Source of the DNA: Anarhynchus alexandrinus
Taxonomy: Eukaryota; Chordata; Aves; Charadriiformes; Charadriidae
NCBI GenBank assembly: GCA_008711295.1
Contig: VUYV01000120.1
Span: 1,549,873 to 1,613,872 of the forward strand
Length of the DNA: 64,000 bases
Reading direction: 5' to 3'
Shown: piece after piece, positions 13,251 through 26,585 of the stretch
How the letters are laid out: each line of letters starts with the position of its first letter
How positions within the stretch are numbered: position 1 is the first letter of the stretch
Made by a program: the position numbers and the translations under genes
Notes under the pieces: generated by a model
Told to the model about the DNA's origin: nothing
What the model saw: only the letters and a program-made list of their open reading frames with translations
The model's database searches: none

Positions 13251-14090
13251 CATAGACTCCTCCAAACATAGGGCCAGAAAGGCCTGAAAGACATCACCTA
13301 GCTCCATCGCTGGTCCCAGGCAGCAGTACCACTTCCTACGTCATCTGAGCAATGTCCCCCTGCACTGCCTGTACAGCCCTCCAGCAATGGAGCTGCAGCC
13401 ACCCCCACCCCCGCCAGCAACCTGTGTTTCTTTGTCCTACATGTCTACATTCCCCAAAAGTTTTTTCCAAATTACTAATCTGAATCTCTTATGTTGCAAT
13501 TGAAGCCACATCCATTCCTGCCCACCATGGACCTGGGGATCAGATTAACTCAGTCTCTTTGCTTGGCCTTTCATGTACTTAAAGAATGCTCTTGTTATGT
13601 CCCCCAGTGATTTTCTACTTTAGCTTAAACAAACTTAGTCCTTTCAATCTTCCCTCCTAGGTCATGTTTCCCAGACATCTGATCACCCTGATTGCTCTCC
13701 TCCGGACTTTCTGCATTGCTCCTGAAGTGTTGTGCTCCAGATTGGACACCATGCCCCTCCCCAGGCCATTTGCTGCATCATGTGCACAAGCCCCACATCG
13801 CCGTATCGCAGTGTGGCATCTCCTGTTTAGCAACAGCAAAACAGCACAAGCTTTGCAGCGTATGGTGGCTTGCATTTGGCTTGTGACCCTTAACACCCCA
13901 ATCCTCTGATGGATTCATCTGTGGTTTCCCATCCTATGTTTATGAAGTTGGCTCTTCCTGCTGAGATGTCCTGTCTCTGCTGAACCCCTTCCTATTTATT
14001 CAGACCATTTATACGGATGGCCAAGATCATTCTGAGTTTTCATGGTCTTCCTTGTAGTTTCCTAGTGCAAGATGTAGGAGCTGGAAGAGG
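13251..14090 (-). mobile_element. Ancient CR1-family LINE fragment
   Basis: Heavily diverged antisense copy of an old amniote CR1. Recognisable plus-strand landmarks in the expected order are: 'CATAGACTCC..GGGCCAGAAAGG' at 13251, 'TTCATGTACTTAAAGAATGCTC' with 'TTATGTCCCCCAGTG' near 13570-13610, 'TAGGTCATGTTTCCCAGAC..CTGATTGCTCTCCTC' near 13659-13702, 'GAAGTGTTGTGCTCCAGATTGGACAC' near 13725, and 'TATTTATTCAGACCATTTATACGG..CCAAGATCATTCTGA' near 13993-14036. The order runs from the 3' end of the element toward upstream ORF2. No coding capacity remains. Confidence 0.78.
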
Positions 14091-17000
14091 TCGGCCAGTC
14101 TCCAAGGGTCTGGAAGGCAAAGGCAGCACACTGGGTCCTGCTGTGGCACAGCACTCCTCCAGGTAGTACTTGCATGGTGAAATGTTAAACAAATTTGTCT
14201 CTGCCTTGAACAATGGATATTTTATGCCCTTGCAGTTGAGCAAAAGAAATAACTGAAAAAGTAAAATGCATTCAAAAGCTTTTTTTAAGAGAAATTATAT
14301 TAATAGCTCCAACTAAACAAAGGGTGGGGGGAGATGGTTTTGCTAGGAAAGTCTGCCTCCAGAGCTCATGAACACAGGAGAAGTGGACCAGAAGGCACCT
14401 GCTGAGTTTCTAAGCTTTACCCCCAACCACTACAAGCATCACATTACCCTCCATAAACTGATGAGAAATCCGTCACTTGAGAAATCCAAACTCTTGAGAG
14501 TAGTTTGGATTTCTTTTTCTTGCTATTCATTTTTCTCTCCATCCTACTTCCTCTCCTCCCCAGCCCGTCCAATTTATACAATTTTATCCTTATGCCTACA
14601 CTGACTTTTAGTGTAGGTCGTTTCTCCTGGCTGTTTGCCCCAAGCAACAGGAGCAAACACTGCTCTTCCTCTCAACTTTCTGTCAGACAAGGTTAGAAAC
14701 CAGTTCCTCCAACCCGTCTTCTCAGAAACTGGCTTGTACCTGGCACAGCAGACCCATTGTGACCAGAAACCTGAGAAAGCAATTCTGCAGGCAACATGGT
14801 GCTTTGCTCACATCTAGCTTTTTCATTTCCAAAGGCCACAAAAGCCTGGGGCACCTGGTGCTGGGTGCAGGCACGAGCAGAGGACTCCTGGGAAGCCTTG
14901 GATCTTATCTGCTCTGGCAGTTACTGCCTAAATGGGTCTGAAATTGCCTGAAAACTTCTGGAACAGCCCGTTTTTTTCTAAAATGCTGGTTAAAACATAC
15001 AGCACAGCAAGGCTGAGGAAGTAGTTGTCATTGCAGCTTGAAGTGCAGGGTCGGGAAAGGGAACCTGATGGCTTCTAAAGACTTCACTTCCCGCTCACGG
15101 AGAAGCCTGCACTGCTTTCCTGCCCACACAAAGTGAGAAGGGGAGGGTGTTTGAAAAGAAGTTGTCTTGTATAGAGCCTAAGAAGAAAGTCAGATTTGCT
15201 GTCTTCACTGGCTTTCCTTCCCTTGCTCAGCATCAACAGGCAAGTCACATTTTTAAGTGAGTAAGGGATGGAGAACTATATAATTATTTGAATCCAAGGA
15301 CACTGGACAGCTGCTAGGTTGGGGAACATTGATAGATTCATGACTTTTTCACCACGAGTGGCAAAGTCGTCTGCCATAAAGAGAGAAGAACCTGCTCAGT
15401 ATGATAGTTCAGCAGCAATTAGATAGGCTGGACCAGAAGGCAACTTCATTTTCACCAGCAACAGAAAACCAAGGTCACACTCCTGTTGGCTACATTAAAT
15501 AGGTGCTAACAAATCCTACTTGCTAGTGCACTAGCTCTTGGATTTAATGGGTATTTTCAAGCTGAGAGCAAAGTGTGTTGATGTCGTTGCTCCTCAGACA
15601 GCAACAGCAAAGAATAAGTCGTAAATGCAGGGTTGAAATTAAGCATACTGACTGTGGTTGTGTTTTTCCTGACATTAGCTCAAAGTGCAGCTATTGGAAA
15701 AGAAATTCTGTCCTGTGGGAAAATTTCATATTATTTTCAATTTTCTTTTCATCTCAAATCCAGGGGAAACAGAAAACCTTTCTATGGAAGAGAAAGCTCC
15801 ACAGGAAAAATGTTTGGAAATGTTGAAACACATTGCTTCAGCAAATTTATTAATGTCAGTAGAGATGGCAAATAACACATGGTATTCCCTCTATGTTGTT
15901 CAGCTGGAAGGGTGAATGCCTTTGCAAAAAATAACTAAAGATCATTAATATGAGTTTAAAAGTGAAAAACAGGTGGAATAAAAAAACCTACCTTCATGCA
16001 CATAAGTAAAAATAGCTGCCCTACATTTTTCAGGAGAGAGGAATGACTTTTTGGAGACTCAGCCTGAGAGGTCCCACAAAGTGACTCACCAATGATGAAG
16101 CTGAGTCCCCTTAGGAGCAGCGTGGCACTGCCTGGGCCTTAGTGGACCCAGACCTGGTTCAAATGCAGCTGCTGGAGACTATTTGTAAGACACTTCACTC
16201 CACTGTGCATCCGTTGTCCCACTAGCAAAATAGCAATAAAGGTATCTACTTCCTCCCCAAAATGCAACCTAAGGAACACCAACTTAGTCTTGCATTCTGC
16301 ACTTTTCACCATCTCTTGGAAAGCAAAGGATGATTGCTCTGTCGGCACAGAGCTGGCCAAGAGAAAGCAAATAGAAACACAGACATGTTATAAAGCAAGG
16401 CTCCAAGTACTACAGTCTTGCTAAACTCCTAGTTCCAGCAAATACCATGGACCCAAGTGGGTTATGGGCAGGGGAAGGGGAAAACTGACTCCTAAGAAAG
16501 TGCTGGAGGATGTGACATTTCCATTTCCAAGATGTTGCTGATATGCTGAAAAATCCCTTTTCTGCCCATTTAGAACAGCTGGAACTTTTCTAAAATCAAA
16601 CCCTCCCTGTGAAATATTTTTCTGCAAATCAGCACATTCTGCAGCACATTTCTCTTCCCTTGGCAGGGAAGGAGGCGTCAGGAGTTACCACCCGGCTGCG
16701 ATGACACCTCGTAGGAACAGTCAGAAGAAATTCCTGAAATCCTTATTGCTGAAGCTCAGGCTTTGACCGATATAGCAGAGGGACCACGTCCACTCGCTGC
16801 TAACAGCTGCAGGCAATTATCTGCAGGCTGAGTTGGGAAAACATGTAACATATTTTATGCAGATGTCAGACTAAGAGAACAAGTAGTAGAAAAGGGATCG
16901 ACCAAAGCTGCACTTCTGGGACCCGTTCACAGAACTGTGTAGAAACAGTTCAAGATTCGTCCTGCGCAGATCACATTAGAAATTATCTTGATGACAAAGG

Positions 17001-18417
17001 AAAAAGAAATGCAGCTATTCTATGTGTCTTCCTACCCTTTAGGGTGCAATCAGAGCACATCTTCAGCATTGCTATTAGCATTCCTCCACCAAAGAAATCT
17101 CAGCAAAGCATTGAGCTCACATTTTCAAAGATGATGCTGGAAAGCTTCCCAGATTATATATTTTCCTCTTTAATTTATACCTCTGAGGATAATGCTAATC
17201 AAGGAGGCAGTGAAATAGGTGAAACATCCTCAGACCCAGGTTGATTTATTAACGGTGCATTATTAACAGTGGTTGCATTATTCTCACTTGGAGAATGATG
17301 CTAGTATCCCAAGCTTCTGGAAAAAAAATCTTGTTTGCTGGTAGGTTATCAAACACAAGTTGACAATGTACTTGCACAGCAGATATGCATAAGTGCATTG
17401 CACAGTATGATTCATCTGCAAAACATCTAGAATACTAGATGCTTGATTTAAAGTGGGTTAGAAGAACGATTCATTAAAAAGCAACAGCAAAGAAGGGAAA
17501 AAAAAGAAGCCCAAACTCTGAAATCTCCTTCTGGGAATGATATATTTTCTTTTCACTCTTTGTTCAGCCCTCCCTCCTCAGGTTGCTTTTGAATAGAGTT
17601 TGAATAACACAGGGATGGACAACCATGTAAAAATACATGTAACTAGATGAATATTACAAATGCCATCTTTATGGCCTAGCAGATCGACCAAATATTCCAG
17701 GGATTATACATGGTCTGTTTACCATGTTCAAAGTGAGAGCAGATTGCATATATTTTACACAGCATAAATCCCCAAGCCTGTCTCCTTAGCTCTAACCTGA
17801 ACTTCTACTACACAGCAACCGAATTATAAAGGTTAATGTCAGAAAGACTTTGAAGAAAAAAAATCCCCAAAATGACAACTGGCTTTTACTATGATAGCTG
17901 CTCAGATGATCCACCGTAATCTCCAGCAATATTTATTAGGGTAAGAAAAAAAAAAAAAAACACCAGAAAAAATTGTGCATGACATGGCAATTCTAAAATA
18001 GAATAGAGAACTTTGCAGGCCAGAATTAGTGCTTTTAAAATGGAATTTATGTGTATTTGGAATAAATGTCCTACTATAAAACAAATGTAGACAAGTTACA
18101 TTTCTAAACACTGATGCCAGCCAAATCAGGTGAAACATATGAATTGATTTGGGAATAATTTGAAAATATATACACTGCTTTCTAAGATTTCACTGTTTTT
18201 TAAATATTATTTTAATCCATGTATCTCTTGTGGAAAGGTATTTTTTTTCTGATGGCAAATTTCTCAAAAAAATTTAAATTTCAGGAAATTCAGTCCTTTT
18301 TTCCTGGCATCAGCAGAGAGAGGTATGCATTTGCAAAGGCAGAGTTCCTATTTCACGCGTGTAAAAGTAACCCAGTTTTTACTCAGTGACTCCGCATCTG
18401 TACGTGCAAACAATTAT

Positions 18418-18449
18418 TTGCTTGCTTGACTTTTCAGTCAAGCACGCAA
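18418..18449. repeat. Inverted repeat (hairpin)
   Basis: Arms TTGC-t-TGCTTGACT and AGTCAAGCA-c-GCAA pair around a 4-base loop, TTTC. This gives 13 paired bases with one mismatch. The stem is too short for a typical microRNA precursor. It may be a chance palindrome or a decayed element terminus. Confidence 0.6.
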
Positions 18450-21400
18450 TGTGTCCACATTAAACACATGTGAAACATTTAAAGTAGAGAATTAGATACC
18501 ACCTACTAAAAATCTACTCCAAATTGTTCAGTGATGTTAAAATCCTAGCTTGCCTGTAACCAAGATGCCACTTACCAGCCATTTTAATGTAAGGATTTCT
18601 GATCAGTGAAAGCGATAAACTCTATTTTCTGTCATAAACAACATGTTCAGAGGAGGTTGACTCCTCTGGGACTTCTGCTGACTCTCACACATCATCTTGG
18701 AGCTTTGCCTTTGGGCCCAATACCTTTCTTACAAACTAATTGCGGTCTGAGAAGCACAGAGCACACACACAGAATTTCAGGATAACCAGGAGATCCTGAG
18801 AAACCAATTCTATATTCAACCACAGTGATACTTTTGCTAGAGCAGTAGAGAAGCAGCAACAACATGAATGCTGCATTATGGCTTTTTTAAAGAACTGCAA
18901 AAGCTGCAAAACGGAGGAACCAGCCTCAGCTTTAGGTCAGCCTCACATCAAAAGCAACCGTCTCAAAGTTTAGTGCACAGCAATATTGCAGTTTAAAGCA
19001 TCTATTTGTCAGTGATGTAAGTGAAAATATAAACCTTTGTAATAAAAAGAAAAAAACCCAGCAAACTGGCAAATGTGGTACATCCTAAGACAGAGATGAG
19101 CACTAACTAGAGATCAAAAAATGGTGAGCAAAACTGGGATCCACATTTTTATAACTTTTATAAGGGGTGGGAAAAGGCATTTCCCTTTTTACTACAATCA
19201 GTCTGCAAATAACGTATGATTACTATGCACATCATACAGCTACACCTGCACACAGAGCAGTTAAGCCTCCAGTTCAGCTGAAGTGTACATTTAATTTCCA
19301 GCAAGTTGCATTGCATTTCATTGCTGAAGTCAACAGGAATGAAAATATTCTGAAATGCAAAACATTTCCTACGCATATGAGCAGCAAGTGCATCTCTTTT
19401 GCCTCTAAATTAAGGACATCAAGGGAAAGACCTAATTAAGACTTATTGGAATTCAGACCCCCCTGTACATCAGTAGTCAGTGGAGAGATGGTACCCGTGA
19501 AATCTCATTACACCCTCCCACAAAGCACATGGGGATGTGCTCAGTAGATCAGAGCGGAGATGAGATGCTGTGCTCCCGGGTCTGCCTGCTGCAGGTTTTC
19601 ACCTCTCGCCCTGGCTGTGGCCTTGGTGCATGTTTCTTGCACAGGGAGGGGAACGCCACTGTCCCAAATACAGGTGAACACTCACACAGCGGCGACAGAC
19701 TTAGAGTGACTTTTAGGCTTTGCTGAGGATCTACCTAGCCTTTTGGCCTGCCAATGACCTTGGGATTAAAATAATTTCCAAGCAGAGCTGCTCTGCTGGC
19801 TATGTGGGTGTTGGGACCTATACTGGGTGAGGCACTTCCCACCTCCCTGGCACGCAAAATGCTGCCTTTGGTGGGTGTAGGCATCCTCCATGCATCAGCC
19901 TTGCTACCTCCAGGTTGGGAGGCAGGATTAGGCCTGTAAAAGGCAAAACTCCCTTGCTGATTGCAAGGCATAAATGCAGTCTGTCTCTCAACCAAGTCCT
20001 TTACAGGTACCCCCGAGTGCTTTTGGGAGCAGTGTGTGAGGAGCCAGGCTCAGCAGTAGAAAATCAGTACCAACTCCAACGGCTCAGGCTGTCTGCTGCC
20101 CCTCTCTGCACAGCTGAGCTGCAGAGGCTGCTCAGGGTGAGGATTTTTAGGCTGTTTGGTCGTACAGCCAGTGACTAATGCAGCACAGGCAGGGAAAGGT
20201 TGAAGATGTCATTCAGATCCATAACTTCTATATTTGCAGCTTTAAAATGTGCATATGAAGACTGTTTCGATGGGGTGTGGGACAGCCTCCCTGGGCTGTT
20301 TGGGAGACAAAGCACTGCCAGCACTGGCAGTGAGAGGCTGCTGCCCAGCCCCATGGCCGGAGGCTGTCCCCTGGTGCCAGGATTCCTCCTCCTCGGCCAC
20401 GGGGTTCACACAGGGGCGCCCACATGTGCACTTGAGACATGGACTGACATTTGCACAGAAAAAAACCTGAGAGTCAAGAGAAGCACAAGATCCCCAGGGG
20501 CTGGGAGCAGGAAGGTTTCCAGCCTGACAAGTCTGCCCCAAACATTTATATTTTACTGGCCACAGTCAACAAACCCTTCAGTGTCTTTAAATCTACAAAT
20601 AATAAATCAGCTGCAGTTCATAAATTCAGCACTGCTGAAAATAAGATGTAATTCATGTCCTGAATGGCACAGTAAAGCCTCGAGCTGACATAACTCTGCA
20701 GGTCTGCACAGTCACCCCGGCGCAGAAAACATCCTTCTGCAAGCATCTTCCTTTGCTCCGTCCTCGCCTGCACCCAAGCAAACACCCTGCTGCGGCACCG
20801 CATCCAGGATGGGAGTCACTGTTATGTTAAGGAGATGTTGAGAATGCTGCAGCTGTTAATGGCAATTGTGTCAAAATAATCTCTGAAGAACCAGCTACCT
20901 TTTCTGATACAAGATCTCATGATAATTGGACACTGTATCAAGGGCAGGCATCTCATTACAGCAGTGAAAGAAATATTCAAAGAACTCTTTTAACAGCTGT
21001 TATTTAAATAAAGATGGAAAAGCCTACTTTTAAGGAATATTAAAGTATAAAGCCAATGCTTATGAGATAACACCTTAATATTTGAAAGAGACAGGCTTAT
21101 GAAGGCTGTAGTCATTTCCAACAACTTTTAGTCTCACCTGGACACACACAATAGCTCAAAATAAACAACAACATTATAAGGATTTTCACTCCAAATTTTC
21201 AATGTCTTTAAATGTTAAGTTTCACAGTGCTGTAATGAGATAGGTAAGTGCTGGTGTCTCTATTTTACACACAAGTGACCTGAAGGAGTCTGGTCTAATT
21301 GTGTAATAAAACCAATTTATCCATGATCTATCTACTACTTCATTTACCCCTAAATTCAGCAAAACACATGCTCACCTTTATGCATATGCTTAAGACCATC

Positions 21401-21771
21401 TTAATTTTTTAAGGCAGTTAAGAATGCATTTATGTTCCATATAATTAGGATCTTAAATACTTTATTAAACATGGAGGACTGAAATAGGTGATTAAGGTCC
21501 CCTCTGTCTTGAGTCTTGTCTTGCAGGTGAGTGCCAAGAATTTTTTCTCACTGTTGAAGTTATGGGTTTTTTTAGAGGAATAGGCTGGCCATAAATCAGA
21601 AGTGTCTTAAAAAACAAGAATACTATATGTGGGGTGTGTTCCTGAGTGCTGAATCACACCAAGTCTACAGCAGCGTATATATTTACTTTCCCTAAATTAG
21701 AAAACTAATTACAAATAGTGCTTCATTACTTGAAACATGGTTTGCTATGTGAAGGCCTTTTTTTCTTTTGA

Positions 21772-21955
21772 AAAAAAAAAACCAACAAACAACCCAAGAA
21801 AAACAAGAACCCCCAAAAATATGAAAACAAAACAAAAAAGAAAAAAAAAAAACAACAAACAACCCAAGAAAAACAAGAACCCCCAAAAATATGAAAACAA
21901 AACAAAAAAGAAAAAAAAAAAACAACAAACAACCCAAGAAAAACAAGAACCCCCA
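21772..21955. repeat. A-rich 70-bp tandem repeat, about 2.6 copies
   Basis: The landmark AACCCAAGAAAAACAAGAAC recurs at 21791, 21861 and 21931, an exact 70-bp period with near-perfect identity. Each unit ends in a long A run (around 21841-21852 and 21911-21922). Near-identity between copies suggests recent amplification, or copy-number slippage in the assembly. The complementary T-rich strand gives a hydrophobic, phenylalanine-rich open frame of over 140 codons (21692-22123) that is an artefact of the repeat. Confidence 0.92.
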
Positions 21956-24900
21956 GAATTTTGTAAGCAGCCCTGATCTGGCAGTAAGAGAACACAACAT
22001 GAAAAACAGACACAAGAACATAAATGCTATATAAAAGTGAAAAAGGCTTAGTGCATACTTGGCCCATTTCAGAAGTACCGACTCCTCAGGAGGGAAAATG
22101 AGGCAAATTCTTAAGTCACCCATTTAAAAACCTCCATTCCCTGTTGATCATGTGGACCTGCAGTACAACTCCTTGGGTATTTCAGGAACTTTGAACTAAA
22201 ACACATGTGCACAAAACAATTAGGTCTTGGGGCAAAATCAGGTCTCAGGGTCTAAAGCAGAGACAAACGCTAGTCCTGAGCATCGCAGGTCAATCCAGGC
22301 CACACAGCTGGGCCAGCATCCTTTCATGGGACAATCTGTGAAGACATGATAAACAGACCTGTGGGATCTGCCCAAAATTTTCCAGGAGGACTGAGCCAGA
22401 TGCAGCACTCAGGTATTTGCTGTGGTCGCCATCCCCAGGCAGACTGAGGACACATGCTGAGTGTGCATGTACTGCACACTACAGTTTTGGGGGCAAAAAT
22501 AAGGTGTATGACATGTCATTGAATGGCATTTCCAGAGCTGCAGAAAAAAGGAGGAAGATGTGCCTCCCAGGACCCTTCCACCAGTGACATATAGTGAACC
22601 ACCCAGCCCAGAGGAGACTCACAGCCCAGGAAATACTGCAACATGCAAAACCCAGTGCTTGCCACAACTGGGACATCCAAAGCATCTCCCCTCCATGCCG
22701 TTCTCCTCTTCCCCAACCTCTCCTCCTCAGTTCCTTGCCTATAAATAAAACATTTCATTACTGAGTGATGAAGATTAAAATAAGGCAGGTGAGTCACCCT
22801 CCCTGGTACTACTCTGCTCTTTCATCTGCCTCATCCTCTTCCTCAACCCATTTGAAGCCCTGAAGGCTGAAGAAAATTCATCAGCATGGAAGTCAAAGCG
22901 GGGATGGAGCTACCTGCATCCCTGTGGGGAACAGGGCAAAGACAGTTGCATTTTGATCTGTATGGAGTTGAGAACTACATTGCTGCACAGATTTTAACCA
23001 GGAGATTTTATGCACCTTCAATAGCACTTTTTACCCCCCGATGCAGAGCACTTGCTGGAGGTGCCCAACAGGAGCCATTGCTCCTACTTTACCCAAGTGG
23101 GAATGAAGGATGGTATTTCAATAGGAATTTTTTTTAGATGACTGATTGCAGGCTGTGATGAAATAGCTACTTTGTCAAGCTTCATGAGAACTACAGGAAC
23201 AGAAGGATCCAAGAAGAAATACTCTGTGTTTCTGTCCCTCTCTGCAAAATCTGCTTGCACTCACAAAACCCCAGGGAATGGGGAGAGCCTTCACCAAATG
23301 ATCTCCATCACCTTCACTCACACCAGTGTGTCAGATGTTTTGAGGGACAAACCCAGGGAACAGAGAAAAAATACATTCAATTCTTTAAATCAGGAAGGAC
23401 TAAAATGTCAATAATAGAATTGGCATGTAGCTATACTCTTCCAAAGTGAGACTAAATCTGGCCTCAGTGGGCTAAATCTGAGGAAGATTGCCTGGCAGTT
23501 GAGGACGCATTTCCAAACAGCTGCTTAGCCTCCCCTGTGGCATATGGTTAGGTCAGTGAATCCACCCTATCAAGACTCTTTCTACAGCAACTTGAAAAAT
23601 CAGGGTTTGGAACTTGGCCTTTACAGTGCTCATGGCCTTAAGCAGTACATTGCCATGGATGCTTAGGGAGGGGGAGCTCTTGCTAAAGCAATACTTGGAA
23701 TGGGGTGGGGAGGCCACAAAGAGCAGCAAGTTGCCTTGGGGAACCTGCTGCATTTGGTTGTGCCCTGACATCCCCAAAAAGCTTCAGTGCCAAACCCAAT
23801 CAGTGCAGACTTTTACATTCATACCCACTTTTCTCCACCCAGGTGAACCGCAGGGTTCTCAAACTGCCTGAAAACCATGCAAAACCTCTTTCATGTTGAG
23901 GTGTAAAGCTGCCAGTAACCACCCTCTCCAGTAACTGGACAGAAACAATAAACTGAGATTTACAGGTGAAGCGTTATCAGTACAAACACAGGCTTATGTT
24001 AGGAGCACATCACTGCAGTCCCTTGCTGGCAAGGGGTTGGTGGGTTAGTTCATGGTGAAAGCATGTGGGTACACAGCATGCGTTTTCAAACTCAACCTCT
24101 ACAAATCATGTGAATTAGAAAGGATTTTTAAAAATGTCTTTACTAAAAGCACTGAGCCTAGACAGTCTGTCCTCATCAAGGAGCAGCAGGAGCCAGGACC
24201 ACTCCATGGTCTTGTGCACTACATCTAGACCCATCAGAGCATGAAGTGCTCCTGGGATTTGGTATCTTACCACTCTTCAGCAGGCAGAGGCTGCTCCTCA
24301 GCTTATCTGCTTCATCCAAGCAGCTTCTAGCCCCTCCTTCCCACCTTGCCTTGCTGGCACATACCACATGGGTGCCATTCAGTCCCATAATCATAGGACT
24401 TTCATGCCACTGAGGCACCCTGGGGGATCCCAACCAGCCCTTGGCTGCTGCTGTTCCAGAAGGGTTCCCATAGGACATACCTGCCATCCCGCAGCGTCCC
24501 CACAGACATGTCCCAGTTGTAATACCATCTCCTGTGGAACTGGCCACCTCTCTTTTGGCCAGCTAGACCCCACCTGTGACCTGTCTTTGGAGGCAGCTGG
24601 AAATGGGCCAGCACTGCCAGGGATGTCCTGACTGTCCTGAAGGCAAAGAGCATCCTGGCGTGCATATCAGCAAGTAGGGCTCACTGGCAGCTCTCTCAGC
24701 CTCAGCTATATGAATGTAGGGACATAACCACTGCTGCCTGTAAATCACCCAGCGGATATCCACCAGTACACAAGGCTGCATAAAACTTCCCAGATTCTGA
24801 AACATGAATCACCATATGAATGAGCTTCTGCCCTTTCTCCCCTCCTTTTCCCCCTAAACATACCTGCACCATGGAAGTACAGTCCATTCTTACTTTTTGC

Positions 24901-26514
24901 CATTTCTCTAAAGGAAACCATATGTATTTATCCTGGGGAATGCCTGGTAGCTTGTGTAATATTTTTTGAAATAATTATTTTCAAGGAATTTTAATCACTG
25001 TTGATGTATAAAAATAAATAACACAATCTGTGACCAGATGGTGTGTTGGGTGACATGGGGCTCTCTTCACCAGCATGCAACTGTTCACCAGCATTTCAGG
25101 ACTGCTTCAGTCTCCAGTCCTTGCGAGAGATGCCTACAAGATCCTCTCAACCTGAACTAAATTCATCTTTGGGAAGAAGAGAAACTCTCCATTTGAGGGA
25201 CAGAAACATTTTCAGCAAAACCCAGGGGCCAAGTATAAAAGCAAGAGAAATTGCTTTGTCTCTGCCCAGAAGCTACTCGAGTCAATCTTCATTGAAGCTC
25301 TGCAGGAGGAGAAGCAGATGTGGGATCTTGCAGCTCCTTATTGCCCTGACTTTGCCTGAGAAATCTCTGAGCTTTCTGCTCCTCGTGGGAATTTTTTTCT
25401 GCAGTCCAAATCATTGCCGATTTTGGTTGATCTGAAGAATGGGGAGTGAAATCCATTGCTTTTCATCATTCAGAAACCACTTACAAGGTTTTGACGCAAG
25501 GCCAGTTTGGCTCAAAGCCGGGCCCACAGCCAGCTTGAAAGTATTCCTGAACCTTTCAACAATCCCTGGCTGGTTCTCAAACTTAAAACAAAAGCCAAGT
25601 TCAGGGAAAGTTTGCAAATTTTTAGGTTGTATAAGAAAACTTCTGTACAACTTGAGATAAATTCCCACCATTTATTTTCAGTTATTTTCATGCTGGGAGA
25701 ATCTCTCGATCTCCAAACCTTGCTCTTGCCTTAAAGAGCAGAACCATGTTTTTCACAAAAAGAGCTGATCTGAGAGGTGTGGATGAAGATACAGGATGCG
25801 TCAGGAAACTACCGGGAAAACATACCATCCATTTCGCTCTTGTTTGGATGCATTGTTCCTTGTCTAAAGTGTTCCCAGGTGCCCCACTGTATAGGGAGTG
25901 TTGTAAGTTTATGGCAGGTTTTGGCAGTGTTTTAGTTGCTGAATCTAGGTATGTCCTACTGGTTTCATTCCTACAGCTTAGGAACATGCAGAAATCCCCC
26001 TCTCAGCAGGAGAATTAAAGAGTTTTCTGAAATACTTGACAGTTTTAGATATTCAGCAATTTGACAGACCTCTTATTCAGCAACTTAAGAATATTTGGTC
26101 ACACACAGAGAACAGGGAAATTATTTACTTCCCCTGGTGAAGGGAGTGGGAGCTGTAGCTGTCTAGGTAGCGTGGAACAGAAATACAGGTGCTGCAGCCA
26201 CAAACAGAAAAGGAAACTGCATGTGCACGACTGTACTGGTTGGGATGTTGGTCTGTCTGCCATGGTCAGCTAGACACACACAGAGTCACGTAACAATTAC
26301 TTTATTAAACAGGGATAACAAAATGGGAAATGTTTAAAACACATTACCATCTTACAATATTGCTAATTTGACATTATGTCAATCCACAGCTAGCAAATAC
26401 CAAAAAAATGTCTGTATTGCTCACTTTATCTCTACCTTGCCAGTTTGACACATGCAAACAAACATGTCTAAAGCCCCTTTGCAGAGGATTCCAAAAGCCA
26501 AAAAATATTTTAAT

Positions 26515-26585
26515 TGCTTCTCTTTTTCCTTTTCTTTCACTCTCTTTTTCTTTTTCTCTTTCTTTTTCTCTGTCTTTCTATTCTG
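26515..26585. repeat. Pyrimidine-rich simple repeat (CTTTTT)n
   Basis: About 70 bases consisting almost only of C and T, in imperfect CTTTTT/CTCTTT units. It is low-complexity DNA with no coding content. Confidence 0.8.

Noticed and set aside
21692..22123. Hydrophobic, phenylalanine-rich minus-strand open frame of 143 codons resembling a membrane protein
   Set aside because: It is the translation of the T-rich strand of the 70-bp A-rich tandem repeat; the periodic peptide mirrors the DNA repeat.
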